Positions 1-7,156 of a stretch of DNA of 26,438 nucleotides are shown in pieces. The stretch covers positions 1 to 26,438 of the forward strand of contig CAXDRM010000011.1 of NCBI GenBank assembly GCA_963991775.1. The letters are read 5' to 3'. Origin of the DNA: CAXDRM01 sp963991775 (lineage in GTDB: Bacteria; Pseudomonadota; Alphaproteobacteria; Rickettsiales; JABIRX01). The notes under the pieces were generated by a model that searched no databases, was not told where the DNA came from, and saw only the letters and a list, made by a program, of their open reading frames with translations. How positions within the stretch are numbered: position 1 is the first letter of the stretch; each line of letters opens with the position of its first letter. The translations under genes and the position numbers were made by a program.

Positions 1-5
1 ACAAA

Positions 6-55
6 TCGGACAACTCGCTGAAACTTTTTTTCGGACAATTCCCTGAAACACGACA
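6..55. repeat. Two direct repeats, possible end of an IS21-like insertion sequence
   Basis: Two near-identical 18-base units (CGGACAACTCGCTGAAAC at 7-24 and CGGACAATTCCCTGAAAC at 33-50; 15 of 18 match) repeat with a 26-base period. Read on the minus strand the block begins TGTCGTGTTTCAGG, that is, with a TG terminus followed by repeated TTGTCCG motifs. This is the organisation typical of IS21-family ends, where repeated transposase-binding sites lie just inside the terminus. The rest of such an element would lie left of the window, so this is a family-style resemblance and not an identification. Confidence 0.4.
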
Positions 56-71
56 CTGTTTTCTTTAGGGC

Positions 72-100
72 TTGCTGTAGACACAAAAATATGTTATAAT
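72..100 (+). promoter_or_regulatory. Sigma-70-type promoter of the GNAT-like gene
   Basis: A -35 box TTGCTG (72-77) and a perfect -10 box TATAAT (95-100) are separated by the optimal 17 bases. The predicted transcript start near 107 leaves a short leader before the ATG at 131, which has purine-rich sequence (AAAGGATGTGAAG) upstream. It lies just inside the DNA next to the possible insertion-sequence end. Confidence 0.7.
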
Positions 101-130
101 GTTTACAAATTTAAAAGGATGTGAAGAAAA

Positions 131-1180
131 ATGCTTAGTACTTTAATTAGAAATTCAGGAGTAGTTAGAAATTCAGCAGTTAGAAAATTACCAACTTCTA
201 ATACATATACTCCTATTTACTCAAACCCCATAACTACTTTTCCAGGAAACCACGACTCTAACACCACACTTAATCTGCAAAGACACCATGATATAAATAT
301 AAGAAACTATAGCGCTACTAATACTGCAAGGGACCGTCATCCCTACACTATTATAGCAAGCAGCAAGAGACATGGTAAGCTAAGAATTGTACCCCTATTA
401 CCGGAAAACCAAAAAGATTTTGAGAGTTTCAAAAAAATTATCACTAATGAAGGTGTGGTTTTTACCTCTTCTTGGATTGATACAATGTTTAATTTAAAAA
501 CACTAAAAGAATATTGCAATAACTTTAAAACCATACAAGAAGGGTTAGATGATTTCTTCTCTCAAGAAAAAAATTATGAAAAACTACAAGATAATTTTTA
601 TAATTTAACACAATATAATGTATCTCACCATGCAGGATATTGCGCAGTATTAGACAAAAATAATAATTTAATAGGTGGCTTAGGTTTGGTTCCTACAAAA
701 ATAATTAGCACCGAACTAAATGATGAAGTAAAAAGGCTTGATATAGCATTCCATATCTTACCTGAACATCAAAAAGGTGGCATAGGTACAATCTTAGTAG
801 AAAGAATGCTGCGTTATGTATTTGATGAATTAGAGAGTGATTTGATAGATTTCAAACCCAGTGTAAAAGAGGTAGTAGGCTCTTCAATTCATACACAAAT
901 CGGCACTTATACTTTATGCTCTAAATTTGGCATGGTGATTAGAGAAAAAGAATTAGCTAATGGAGAAATTTACAAATATTACTATATTGACAGCGACATG
1001 TGGGAAGCCATAAAAGCAAAGATAAAACCCGCAGAACGCCTTACTAGTGTAGACAAAGCAATGGAAGATGCTTTTAGTAAAACCATCAAAAATGTCGACA
1101 AAAACAACACATCTAACGCTGAAAAAATTACAGCTGAGAGAGAGAAACCAAAGGACACATCACCATCATTAGGCAAATAA
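131..1180 (+). CDS. GNAT-family N-acetyltransferase-like protein with long N-terminal extension
   Basis: This 349-residue protein has a GNAT acetyltransferase fold in its middle. A beta strand RLDIAFHI (202-209) is followed by QKGGIGT (214-220), matching the acetyl-CoA pyrophosphate-binding motif Q/R-x-x-G-x-G/A. The later stretch around GTYTLCSKFGM (258-268) fits the C-terminal half of the fold, where acceptor specificity is set. The first ~80 residues are Asn/Ser/Thr/Arg-rich with no recognisable domain, and the last ~50 are charged and Lys-rich; both are additions to the usual ~150-residue GNAT. The substrate cannot be told. It stands alone behind a strong promoter, convergent with a small minus-strand gene. 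Its position next to a possible insertion-sequence end leaves horizontal transfer open. Confidence 0.65.
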   Translation: MLSTLIRNSGVVRNSAVRKLPTSNTYTPIYSNPITTFPGNHDSNTTLNLQRHHDINIRNYSATNTARDRHPYTIIASSKRHGKLRIVPLLPENQKDFESFKKIITNEGVVFTSSWIDTMFNLKTLKEYCNNFKTIQEGLDDFFSQEKNYEKLQDNFYNLTQYNVSHHAGYCAVLDKNNNLIGGLGLVPTKIISTELNDEVKRLDIAFHILPEHQKGGIGTILVERMLRYVFDELESDLIDFKPSVKEVVGSSIHTQIGTYTLCSKFGMVIREKELANGEIYKYYYIDSDMWEAIKAKIKPAERLTSVDKAMEDAFSKTIKNVDKNNTSNAEKITAEREKPKDTSPSLGK

Positions 1181-1216
1181 ACAAAATCACTCCTCAGAAA
1201 AAAACATTTATTTATG

Positions 1217-1444
1217 CTAATTATTACCAGTGCCGGATTTTAGTCTTATTCTTTCCATACCTTCTTTCACTAAGAACTGATTATGTAAAACGCTCAAAAG
1301 CTCGTTAATATCTTTAATCTTAGTTATTATTTCATTGTTATTAATACCAGTTTCAGAAGTAACTGTATTTAAAGCATTAAAATGATTAATTTTTTGATGG
1401 AAATCATTCAAGACATAAGAAATATTTTGCATAGAATCTTTCAT
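1217..1444 (-). CDS. Small hypothetical protein
   Basis: This is an unrecognised 75-residue polar protein, starting at the ATG at 1444; an in-frame TTG at 1453 is the alternative. Its spacing of hydrophobic residues (I, V, L, F) between polar ones suggests helix, possibly a coiled coil; there is no membrane segment or signal peptide. It is divergent from the LysR gene at 1564, the usual arrangement for a LysR target, and convergent with the GNAT-like gene. A TATAAT lies at 1457-1462 on the minus strand, which would give a nearly leaderless transcript, and no Shine-Dalgarno is seen. It could be a chance frame in AT-rich DNA, but it fills the gap and reads cleanly. Confidence 0.4.
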   Translation of the reverse strand: MKDSMQNISYVLNDFHQKINHFNALNTVTSETGINNNEIITKIKDINELLSVLHNQFLVKEGMERIRLKSGTGNN

Positions 1445-1563
1445 TTCAAACAAGTTATTATACTTACAAAACTTAATTACTAACGAATCTAATAAGATTA
1501 ACTTGAAAGAACAATTTATTTATATTAATATAACCAATATTACTATTAATATTTCTTATATTA

Positions 1564-2484
1564 ATGAACGAATTTTACTATAAAAACAATAGATTAAATC
1601 AAATTAGAGGATTTTGCTATACCGTACAAAAAGGTAGCACTATAGAAGCTGCAAAATTTTTAAAACTTACTCAACCAACTATTACGTTACAAATTCGCTC
1701 TCTCGAACGTGATTTAAAGATTAAATTATTCCAAAATACCAGACCTCTCAAACTCACCGCAAAAGGACAAAAATTCTATGATATGGCAGTAACACCTTTA
1801 CGCACTATTGAAAGTCTGCATGAAACATTTTTTGCTGAAGAACAAGAAAATAGAAATAATTTTTTAAGCATTGCTGGTCACCATTCAGTCTTTACCTTGA
1901 TTTTACCTAAACATTTAAAAAAGATGCAACAAGCTAATGCTAAACTAAAGGTACATTTAGCCTATTTGCAAAAAAATGAGGCTATTGAAAGATTAATTGA
2001 TAATAAGATAGATTTGGCCATCTACCCGCTAGAAGAACAATTTAATAAAGATATTCCTAATGAATTAGAAATTATAAAAATTATGCCTTATAAGCCTGTA
2101 GTCTTATTTCCTAAAAATCATGCTTTAGAAAAAATCAAAGATAAAGATATTACTTTTGCAGATATAGGTCGTGATAATAACTTCATTCATACTGGAGAAT
2201 ATGCTATCTCAGATATAATGAAACGGGAGATAGAAAAAAACACTTTAAAAAGCTCAACAACCTTTGAAAATGGCAATTGGGAAATGTTAAAAACCTTAGT
2301 CTCAGAAGGAGGCGGCGTAACCATATTTCATGAAGATTATATCAAAGATGATGACGACCTTTCTTACAAAGATATAAGTCATTTATCACCATATATGAAT
2401 TATTTTGCCTTAGTAAGAAAAGGAGAATATTTAAAAGAGAACGTACTTAAATTAATAAATATGCTAAAAGGACAAGAAAATTAA
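1564..2484 (+). CDS. LysR-family transcriptional regulator
   Basis: This 306-residue protein has the LysR layout. The N-terminal winged helix-turn-helix spans roughly residues 10-70, with AAKFLKLTQPTITLQIRSLE and the wing around LKLTAKGQKFYD. The rest is a periplasmic-binding-like effector domain (about 90-300). Such proteins bind DNA as tetramers and respond to a small molecule, unknown here. The ATG at 1564 is preceded by very AT-rich DNA with repeated ATTAATAT elements that could be its own operator, and no clear Shine-Dalgarno. The MFS transporter starts only 3 bases after its stop, so the two form an operon and the regulator probably controls import or export of that transporter's substrate. 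Confidence 0.85.
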   Translation: MNEFYYKNNRLNQIRGFCYTVQKGSTIEAAKFLKLTQPTITLQIRSLERDLKIKLFQNTRPLKLTAKGQKFYDMAVTPLRTIESLHETFFAEEQENRNNFLSIAGHHSVFTLILPKHLKKMQQANAKLKVHLAYLQKNEAIERLIDNKIDLAIYPLEEQFNKDIPNELEIIKIMPYKPVVLFPKNHALEKIKDKDITFADIGRDNNFIHTGEYAISDIMKREIEKNTLKSSTTFENGNWEMLKTLVSEGGGVTIFHEDYIKDDDDLSYKDISHLSPYMNYFALVRKGEYLKENVLKLINMLKGQEN

Positions 2485-2487
2485 GCA

Positions 2488-3735
2488 ATGTATAAATCAG
2501 CTAAAATTGTTATATCTAGCATAATTGGTAACGCTTTAGAGAATTATGATTATATTCTTTATGTAAATTTTGCCTTTATCTTAAGCCAATTATTTTTCCC
2601 TTCCGAAAATCTTTATGTATCCTTAATTGCAACATTTGGCGTATTTGCAGCAGGCTTTCTGATGCGCCCAGTTGGAGCTCTAATTTTTGGTCATATTGGC
2701 GATAAATATAGTAGAAAAAAGGCATTATCAATCTCGATTATATTAATGTCTTTTCCTACCACATTAATTGGCTGCTTACCTTCTTATCATGATATAGGAA
2801 TGTTAGCGCCTATTTTACTAGTTATTATCAGATTATTACAGGGCATCTCAATAGGTGGAGAGACTTCAGGATTTATGACTTACCTTATGGAAGCAATGCC
2901 TAATTCTAAAAGAAAAGCACTGATTGGCTCTCTTGCTCTTACCAGCACAGCTTGTGGCTTATTTTTAGGTTTTCTTGCAGTATTCATACATAATTTATTC
3001 TTTGCAGAAATTAGCTGGGCCTGGCGTGTACCATTCTTGATTAGCTTTCCTATAGGCATGATTGGCTTTTATATTAGAAGCAGATTGGAAGATGGTCCTG
3101 AATTTACCTCTTTAAAAGAAACAGGTCAGCTTGCCGAGTTTCCTCTAAAAAAATTACTACAAAATCACAAAAAAAGACTTTTAATAATTTCAGGATTATT
3201 TGCTTCAATTAGTGTCCAATTTTACGTATTTTTTGCCTTTCTCTCTAATTTTTTAATTAAAATATTAGAATATGATGCTTTGCAAATTTCTGCAATTTAC
3301 TTACTTAGCACTGTAATTTTTGCCAGCGTTGCACCAATATCCGGCTTGCTTTCAGACAGGTTTGGCATATTCAAGGTCTTACTTTGCGCGATGCTTTCAT
3401 TTACCATTTTATTATTTCCAATTTTTTACTTAATTTTTAGCAAAGACCCAGCTCTTACACTTATAGGCTGCATTCTCTTTATTACTTCTGCCGCTTTATA
3501 TCAGGGTTCAGTCCCAGTAGTAATATTAAAAATATTTCCTACTCAAGTAAGAGCAATTGGCACAGCTTTATCCTTTAATATTATCTCTGTAATTTTTGGT
3601 GGACTAACCCCGATGTTTTTAACTTTTCTAATCAAAATAGGCTTTAGCTATTATGTAGTACCAATTTACCTACTAGTAGTTTTCCTAGGAACCATATCCG
3701 CTATTTTCATTGGTAATAGAAACAAGCTATTATAG
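2488..3735 (+). CDS. MFS transporter, metabolite:H+ symporter (ProP-like) family
   Basis: This 415-residue membrane protein has about 12 hydrophobic helices. The MFS loop signature GHIGDKYSRKKAL (68-80) follows RPVGALIF, and RLLQGISIGGE lies in helix 4; both are characteristic of the MHS subfamily (TC 2.A.1.6), which includes ProP, KgtP and citrate or shikimate permeases. These are proton symporters for osmolytes, organic acids or dicarboxylates in the inner membrane. The substrate cannot be assigned from sequence alone. Such transporters are common in Rickettsiales-type intracellular bacteria as routes for host metabolites. Translation is likely coupled to the upstream LysR gene, and a hairpin terminator follows at 3762-3787. 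Confidence 0.88.
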   Translation: MYKSAKIVISSIIGNALENYDYILYVNFAFILSQLFFPSENLYVSLIATFGVFAAGFLMRPVGALIFGHIGDKYSRKKALSISIILMSFPTTLIGCLPSYHDIGMLAPILLVIIRLLQGISIGGETSGFMTYLMEAMPNSKRKALIGSLALTSTACGLFLGFLAVFIHNLFFAEISWAWRVPFLISFPIGMIGFYIRSRLEDGPEFTSLKETGQLAEFPLKKLLQNHKKRLLIISGLFASISVQFYVFFAFLSNFLIKILEYDALQISAIYLLSTVIFASVAPISGLLSDRFGIFKVLLCAMLSFTILLFPIFYLIFSKDPALTLIGCILFITSAALYQGSVPVVILKIFPTQVRAIGTALSFNIISVIFGGLTPMFLTFLIKIGFSYYVVPIYLLVVFLGTISAIFIGNRNKLL

Positions 3736-3761
3736 AAGTTATTATTTCTCTAAAAATTATT

Positions 3762-3787
3762 AGCCGGAGCATAACTATGCTCTGGTT
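3762..3787. terminator. Intrinsic terminator between the MFS gene and ftsY
   Basis: An 11-bp stem (CCGGAGCAT at 3764-3772 paired with ATGCTCTGG at 3777-3785, extended by A-T and G-T pairs) closes a 4-base loop. On the plus strand it is followed by TTGATTTTC. On the minus strand it is followed by TAATAATTTTTAG. It sits between two convergent genes and probably works in both directions; the T-tracts are modest. Confidence 0.65.
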
Positions 3788-3813
3788 GATTTTCAAACTA
3801 TATAAATATAATA

Positions 3814-4734
3814 TTAATCCAACAGCTCAGCTACGAACTCAGCAGCTTTAAATTTTTGCAAATCAGCAATACCCTCTCCTTTACCTATAAAGTAAATTGG
3901 CAAGTTAAATTCTTTACTAAGTGGAACTAACACACCACCTTTTGCAGTACCATCTAATTTAGTAACAATTAAACCGCTAACCTCTGCATGATCTTTAAAA
4001 ATCTCGGCCTGACGCAAAGCATTTTGTCCAGTAGTACCATCAATCACTAGTAATGAAGAGTGAGGAGCTGTTTCATCCAACTTTTTAAGCACATTTAGCA
4101 TTTTAGTAAGTTGAGCCATAAAATTTTGCTGATTCTGTAAACGCCCTGCTGTATCAATTAACACCACATCATAATTTTCATCTTGCGCAAATTTTAAACC
4201 TTGATAAGCAAGTGCTGCCGCATCAGCACCTTCTTTTTCAGCCATGATAATTTTAGTATTGCTACGCTCTGCCCAAGTTTTTAACTGATTACCAGCTGCT
4301 GCACGAAAAGTATCAGCTGCAACTAATACAGTTTTTTTACCTTGCTCATTTAGCAAATGTGCTATCTTACCTAAAGACGTAGTTTTACCACTACCATTAA
4401 CGCCACTCACCAAAATTACATAAGGCTTTTTCTCTAATTTTAACTCGGCAGAAAAACTCTCCAGTTGCTCGGTGAGATAGTTTTTTAACCAGGCTGTTAA
4501 ATCAGCAAAGCTAGTATTTTTTGCAAATTCTTGTTTTGCAAGCTCGGCAATAATTTCTTGCGTGGCTTTTACACCAAAATCTGCTTTAAGTAGAATCTCT
4601 TCTAACTCTGTTAAAAAACTTTGGTCAAATTCTGCTTTAAAAGATTTTTGCAATTGCTCGGCTAAACCTGCTTGCTTAACTTTTTGCTCTAGCTTGTCTT
4701 TCTTAGTAAAAAAACTTAAGATTTTTTTAAACAT
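3814..4734 (-). CDS. ftsY: Signal recognition particle receptor FtsY
   Basis: FtsY is the membrane-associated SRP receptor GTPase that docks ribosome-nascent-chain complexes at the Sec translocon. The 306-residue protein has the N domain (about 20-90) and G domain with P-loop GVNGSGKT (111-118), DTFRAAA (141-147), DTAGR (194-198), TKLDGTAKGG (258-267) and the closing GKGEGIADL. It lacks the long acidic A domain of E. coli FtsY, as in many alphaproteobacteria. I chose the ATG at 4734, not an upstream in-frame TTG at 4746, because GGGGGT lies a few bases before it as a Shine-Dalgarno. This start overlaps the mtaB stop by 8 bases (ATGTTTAA), indicating translational coupling. Confidence 0.95.
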   Translation of the reverse strand: MFKKILSFFTKKDKLEQKVKQAGLAEQLQKSFKAEFDQSFLTELEEILLKADFGVKATQEIIAELAKQEFAKNTSFADLTAWLKNYLTEQLESFSAELKLEKKPYVILVSGVNGSGKTTSLGKIAHLLNEQGKKTVLVAADTFRAAAGNQLKTWAERSNTKIIMAEKEGADAAALAYQGLKFAQDENYDVVLIDTAGRLQNQQNFMAQLTKMLNVLKKLDETAPHSSLLVIDGTTGQNALRQAEIFKDHAEVSGLIVTKLDGTAKGGVLVPLSKEFNLPIYFIGKGEGIADLQKFKAAEFVAELLD

Positions 4735-5980
4735 TAACACCCCCAATCAGATTACCTTCCTTATAACCAGTAATTTTGATTTTTGCTATTGTTCCGGCTG
4801 CAAAATTATGTGAGTCTATAATAACCGGTAAAAACTCTTTGGTCTTAGCAAAATTTTTATTCTCAATAATTACTTCTAGCTCTTGTCCAACAAAACGCTT
4901 AGCATATTTTGCTAAATTTTTTGTAGCTAATTCACGTAATTCTTTAGCACGTTTTTTCCGAATATTTTTTGACACTTGGCGTTCAACTGGAATTTTAGCA
5001 GCAGGTGTTCCTTCTCGCTCAGAATATGGAAATACATGCAATAATGCTATTTCTAATTCAGCTACTAAATCAAGAGTATTTTGATGCATCTCATCAGTTT
5101 CGGTAGGAAAACCAGCAATTAAATCTGCACCAATAGCTGCATCTGGACGATGATTCCTAACAAATTTACAAAATTCTCTAATCTGCTCTACATTATGACG
5201 ACGCTTCATCCTTTTTAAAATAAGATCATCACCAGATTGCAGTGATAAATGAAAATGTGCCAATAATCTTGGCTCAGTAACTATTAATTCACGTAATTCA
5301 TCATCAATTTCTGCCACATCTAAAGAAGATAAACGTAAACGCTGCAAATCAGGACAAGCAGCTAAAATCTCTTTTACCAATTTACCAAGAGTTGGACGAT
5401 CTGGTAGATTAAAACCATAATCTGTAATATCTACGCCGGTTAGTACAATCTCATTATAGCCTTTTTCCAGAATATTTTGGCAATTTGCAATTATATCAGA
5501 AATTTGACTACTACGATTATTACCTCTACCATAAGGAATAATGCAAAAAGTACAACGATGGTTACAACCATTTTGGATCTCTAAATAAGCACGTGCTTTA
5601 CCAGAAAAATCACCAACTAAATGGGTTGCACTTTCTTCAAGCTGCATAATATCACTTACCTGAATATCTTTTTGCTGCTTATAGCTTGTTGCTTTTAATT
5701 TTTCTTGATTACCAATTACTCGGTCAACTTCAGGCAAATTAGCATAAAATTCTGGATTAATTTGCGCTGCACAACCAGTTACTATAATTTCTTTTTCTGG
5801 TTCATTCTTTTTAGCTTTACGAATAGCCTGACGTAATTGTCTTTCTGCCTCGCTAGTTACTGCACAAGAATTAAATATAATAGCATTATTAAGAGCAGAA
5901 TCTTTAAGCTGATCTTTAATAATTTCACTTTCAAATATGTTCAAGCGACAGCCAAAAGTGACTATCTGATTATTATTCAT
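4727..5980 (-). CDS. mtaB: tRNA t6A37 methylthiotransferase MtaB-like
   Basis: MtaB is a radical-SAM enzyme that adds a methylthio group to t6A37 of tRNAs reading ANN codons. The 417-residue protein shows the UPF0004 cysteines (C11 in FGCRLN, C39 in NSCAVT, C70 in TGCAAQ) for one Fe-S cluster and the radical-SAM triad C139-x3-C143-x2-C146 (CNHRCTFC) for the second. A TRAM-like RNA-binding domain ends the protein. The GCRLN start and NSCAVT motif favour MtaB over MiaB or RimO, a family-level judgement. It is the first gene of a two-gene operon with ftsY. The ATG at 5980 has no clear Shine-Dalgarno. Confidence 0.88.
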   Translation of the reverse strand: MNNNQIVTFGCRLNIFESEIIKDQLKDSALNNAIIFNSCAVTSEAERQLRQAIRKAKKNEPEKEIIVTGCAAQINPEFYANLPEVDRVIGNQEKLKATSYKQQKDIQVSDIMQLEESATHLVGDFSGKARAYLEIQNGCNHRCTFCIIPYGRGNNRSSQISDIIANCQNILEKGYNEIVLTGVDITDYGFNLPDRPTLGKLVKEILAACPDLQRLRLSSLDVAEIDDELRELIVTEPRLLAHFHLSLQSGDDLILKRMKRRHNVEQIREFCKFVRNHRPDAAIGADLIAGFPTETDEMHQNTLDLVAELEIALLHVFPYSEREGTPAAKIPVERQVSKNIRKKRAKELRELATKNLAKYAKRFVGQELEVIIENKNFAKTKEFLPVIIDSHNFAAGTIAKIKITGYKEGNLIGGVNV

Positions 5981-6029
5981 TACTTAATTTTAATTATTGC
6001 TTTTACTGACCATATGTTAAAAAAAATTC

Positions 6030-6116
6030 TATAAGAGGCAGATGTATTTAGTCGCTCAGGCAGTCCTAGGGCTGGGGCCCTGCGAAATCTCGCTCTAAAA
6101 ACATCTTCCCCTTATA
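6030..6116. repeat. Palindromic intergenic repeat, family A copy 1
   Basis: This 87-base element is bounded by inverted arms of 22 bases (TATAAGAGGCAGATG... at 6030-6051 and the complement of 6095-6116, 19 of 22 matching). The GC-rich core forms an inner hairpin (AGGGC/GCCCT). Read on the minus strand, its inner blocks TTTAGAGCGAGATTTCGCAG and CTGCCTGAGCGACTAAATA recur in the element at 9051-9151 in the opposite orientation. Its GC-rich core contrasts with the AT-rich surroundings. It resembles REP or MITE-like dispersed elements and could also act as a terminator. Confidence 0.75.
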
Positions 6117-6133
6117 AATTAGCTAGTTATAGC

Positions 6134-6247
6134 TATAGATTAACTTTAGTTTAGCTGTGCCGTCGCGCATCAGGAGTATTTATAAATGATCATGTCATCA
6201 TTTATAAAACGGACAGCGATGCATAGCTATACTCAAGTTAATCTCTA
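6134..6247. repeat. Palindromic intergenic repeat, family D copy 1, with a possible mini-ORF
   Basis: Outer imperfect arms (AGATTAACTT near 6138 and AAGTTAATCT near 6235) enclose a perfect 12-bp inner stem, TTTATAAATGAT (6179-6190) with ATCATTTATAAA (6197-6208). The core matches a second copy at the right end of the window (26365-26438). Inside lies CAGGAG (6171-6176), 9 bases before an ATG at 6186 that opens a 26-codon frame ending at 6266. The same box, spacing and start codon occur in the second copy. With the family A element it fills the 301-base gap between mtaB and the pirin gene; I see no other gene here. Confidence 0.7.
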
Positions 6248-6281
6248 CAATAGCATCCAACAATAATATAAAAACACGATA

Positions 6282-7145
6282 ATGTCTATAAAGCTAATAA
6301 TTCCGCCACGTCCTACTGATTTAGGAGGTTTTTCTGTCCAAAGAATTTTACCATTTCGCAGCTGTAGAATGGTGGGACCTTGGGTATTTTTTGATCATAT
6401 GGGACCAGCAACATTTCCTGCTGGTAAAGCAATTGACGTACGCCCTCATCCGCATATTAATTTAGCTACAGTCACTTATTTATTTCGCGGAGAAATGCTG
6501 CATCGTGATTCTTTAGGCAGTAAACAAACCATTACTACAGGCGCAGTTAATTTAATGGTAGCAGGTAAAGGAATCGTGCACTCTGAACGTGTTAGCGAAG
6601 CAATTAAAGCAAGCGGCCAAACTATGGAAGGCCTGCAATTATGGCATGCTTTGCCTGAAGAATTTGAAGAAATCGAACCAGAATTCCATCATTATCCTGC
6701 TTTAGAAATTCCAGAGACTACAGTTGCTGGTAGCAAAATTAGAGTGTTAATTGGTGAAGCTTATGGTCTAAACTCACCAGTTAAGGTCTTTGCAGAAACT
6801 TTATATATTGAAGCAAAAATGCCACAAAGTGCAAAACTGCAAATACCAGCTAGCGCAGAGCGCGCTATTTATGTTTTAAAGGGCAAAATCTCTATTGCTG
6901 ATAAGGAGATAAAACCTTTAGAAATGGCAGTATTAGATGGAGGTGATGTAGAAGTTACTGCTCTTGAGGATAGTGAATTTGTAGTAATTGGTGGTGAAAA
7001 ATTTAGCAAAAGACATATTTATTGGAATTTTGTTTCAAGTAGACCAGAACGTATTGAGCAAGCTAAGCAAGATTGGCGTGAGATGAAATTTCCTCTAGTG
7101 CCAGGAGATGATCAAGAATTTATACCACTGCCGGAAGATAGTTAA
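6282..7145 (+). CDS. Pirin family protein
   Basis: This 287-residue bicupin has the pirin metal site in the N-terminal cupin: H56 and H58 in RPHPH, then H100 and E102 in GIVHSE, which correspond to the four ligands of human pirin (H56, H58, H101, E103). The phrase HRDSLGS and the C-terminal cupin around ERAIYVLKGKISIADKE complete the fold. Bacterial pirins bind Fe(II) and have been linked to quercetin dioxygenase activity or to metabolic and stress regulation; which applies here is unknown. It is convergent with the aminotransferase gene, with only 11 bases between stops and no evident terminator. A decayed copy of its C-terminal part lies at 8885-9035. Confidence 0.93.
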   Translation: MSIKLIIPPRPTDLGGFSVQRILPFRSCRMVGPWVFFDHMGPATFPAGKAIDVRPHPHINLATVTYLFRGEMLHRDSLGSKQTITTGAVNLMVAGKGIVHSERVSEAIKASGQTMEGLQLWHALPEEFEEIEPEFHHYPALEIPETTVAGSKIRVLIGEAYGLNSPVKVFAETLYIEAKMPQSAKLQIPASAERAIYVLKGKISIADKEIKPLEMAVLDGGDVEVTALEDSEFVVIGGEKFSKRHIYWNFVSSRPERIEQAKQDWREMKFPLVPGDDQEFIPLPEDS

Positions 7146-7156
7146 AGCTTTATTAT

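Noticed and set aside
4562..5084. Open frames on the plus strand at 4562-4813 and 4776-5084
   Set aside because: They lie antisense to ftsY and mtaB, both with full family motifs, and have no recognisable content or start signal.
5837..6034. Plus-strand frame of 65 codons
   Set aside because: Mostly antisense to the mtaB 5' end and running into a palindromic repeat; composition is that of random AT-rich DNA.
6030..6116. Structured GC-rich element considered as a tRNA or small RNA gene
   Set aside because: No cloverleaf, no T-loop consensus GTTCRANNC, and the arms are a simple inverted repeat shared with another locus, so it is listed as a repeat.
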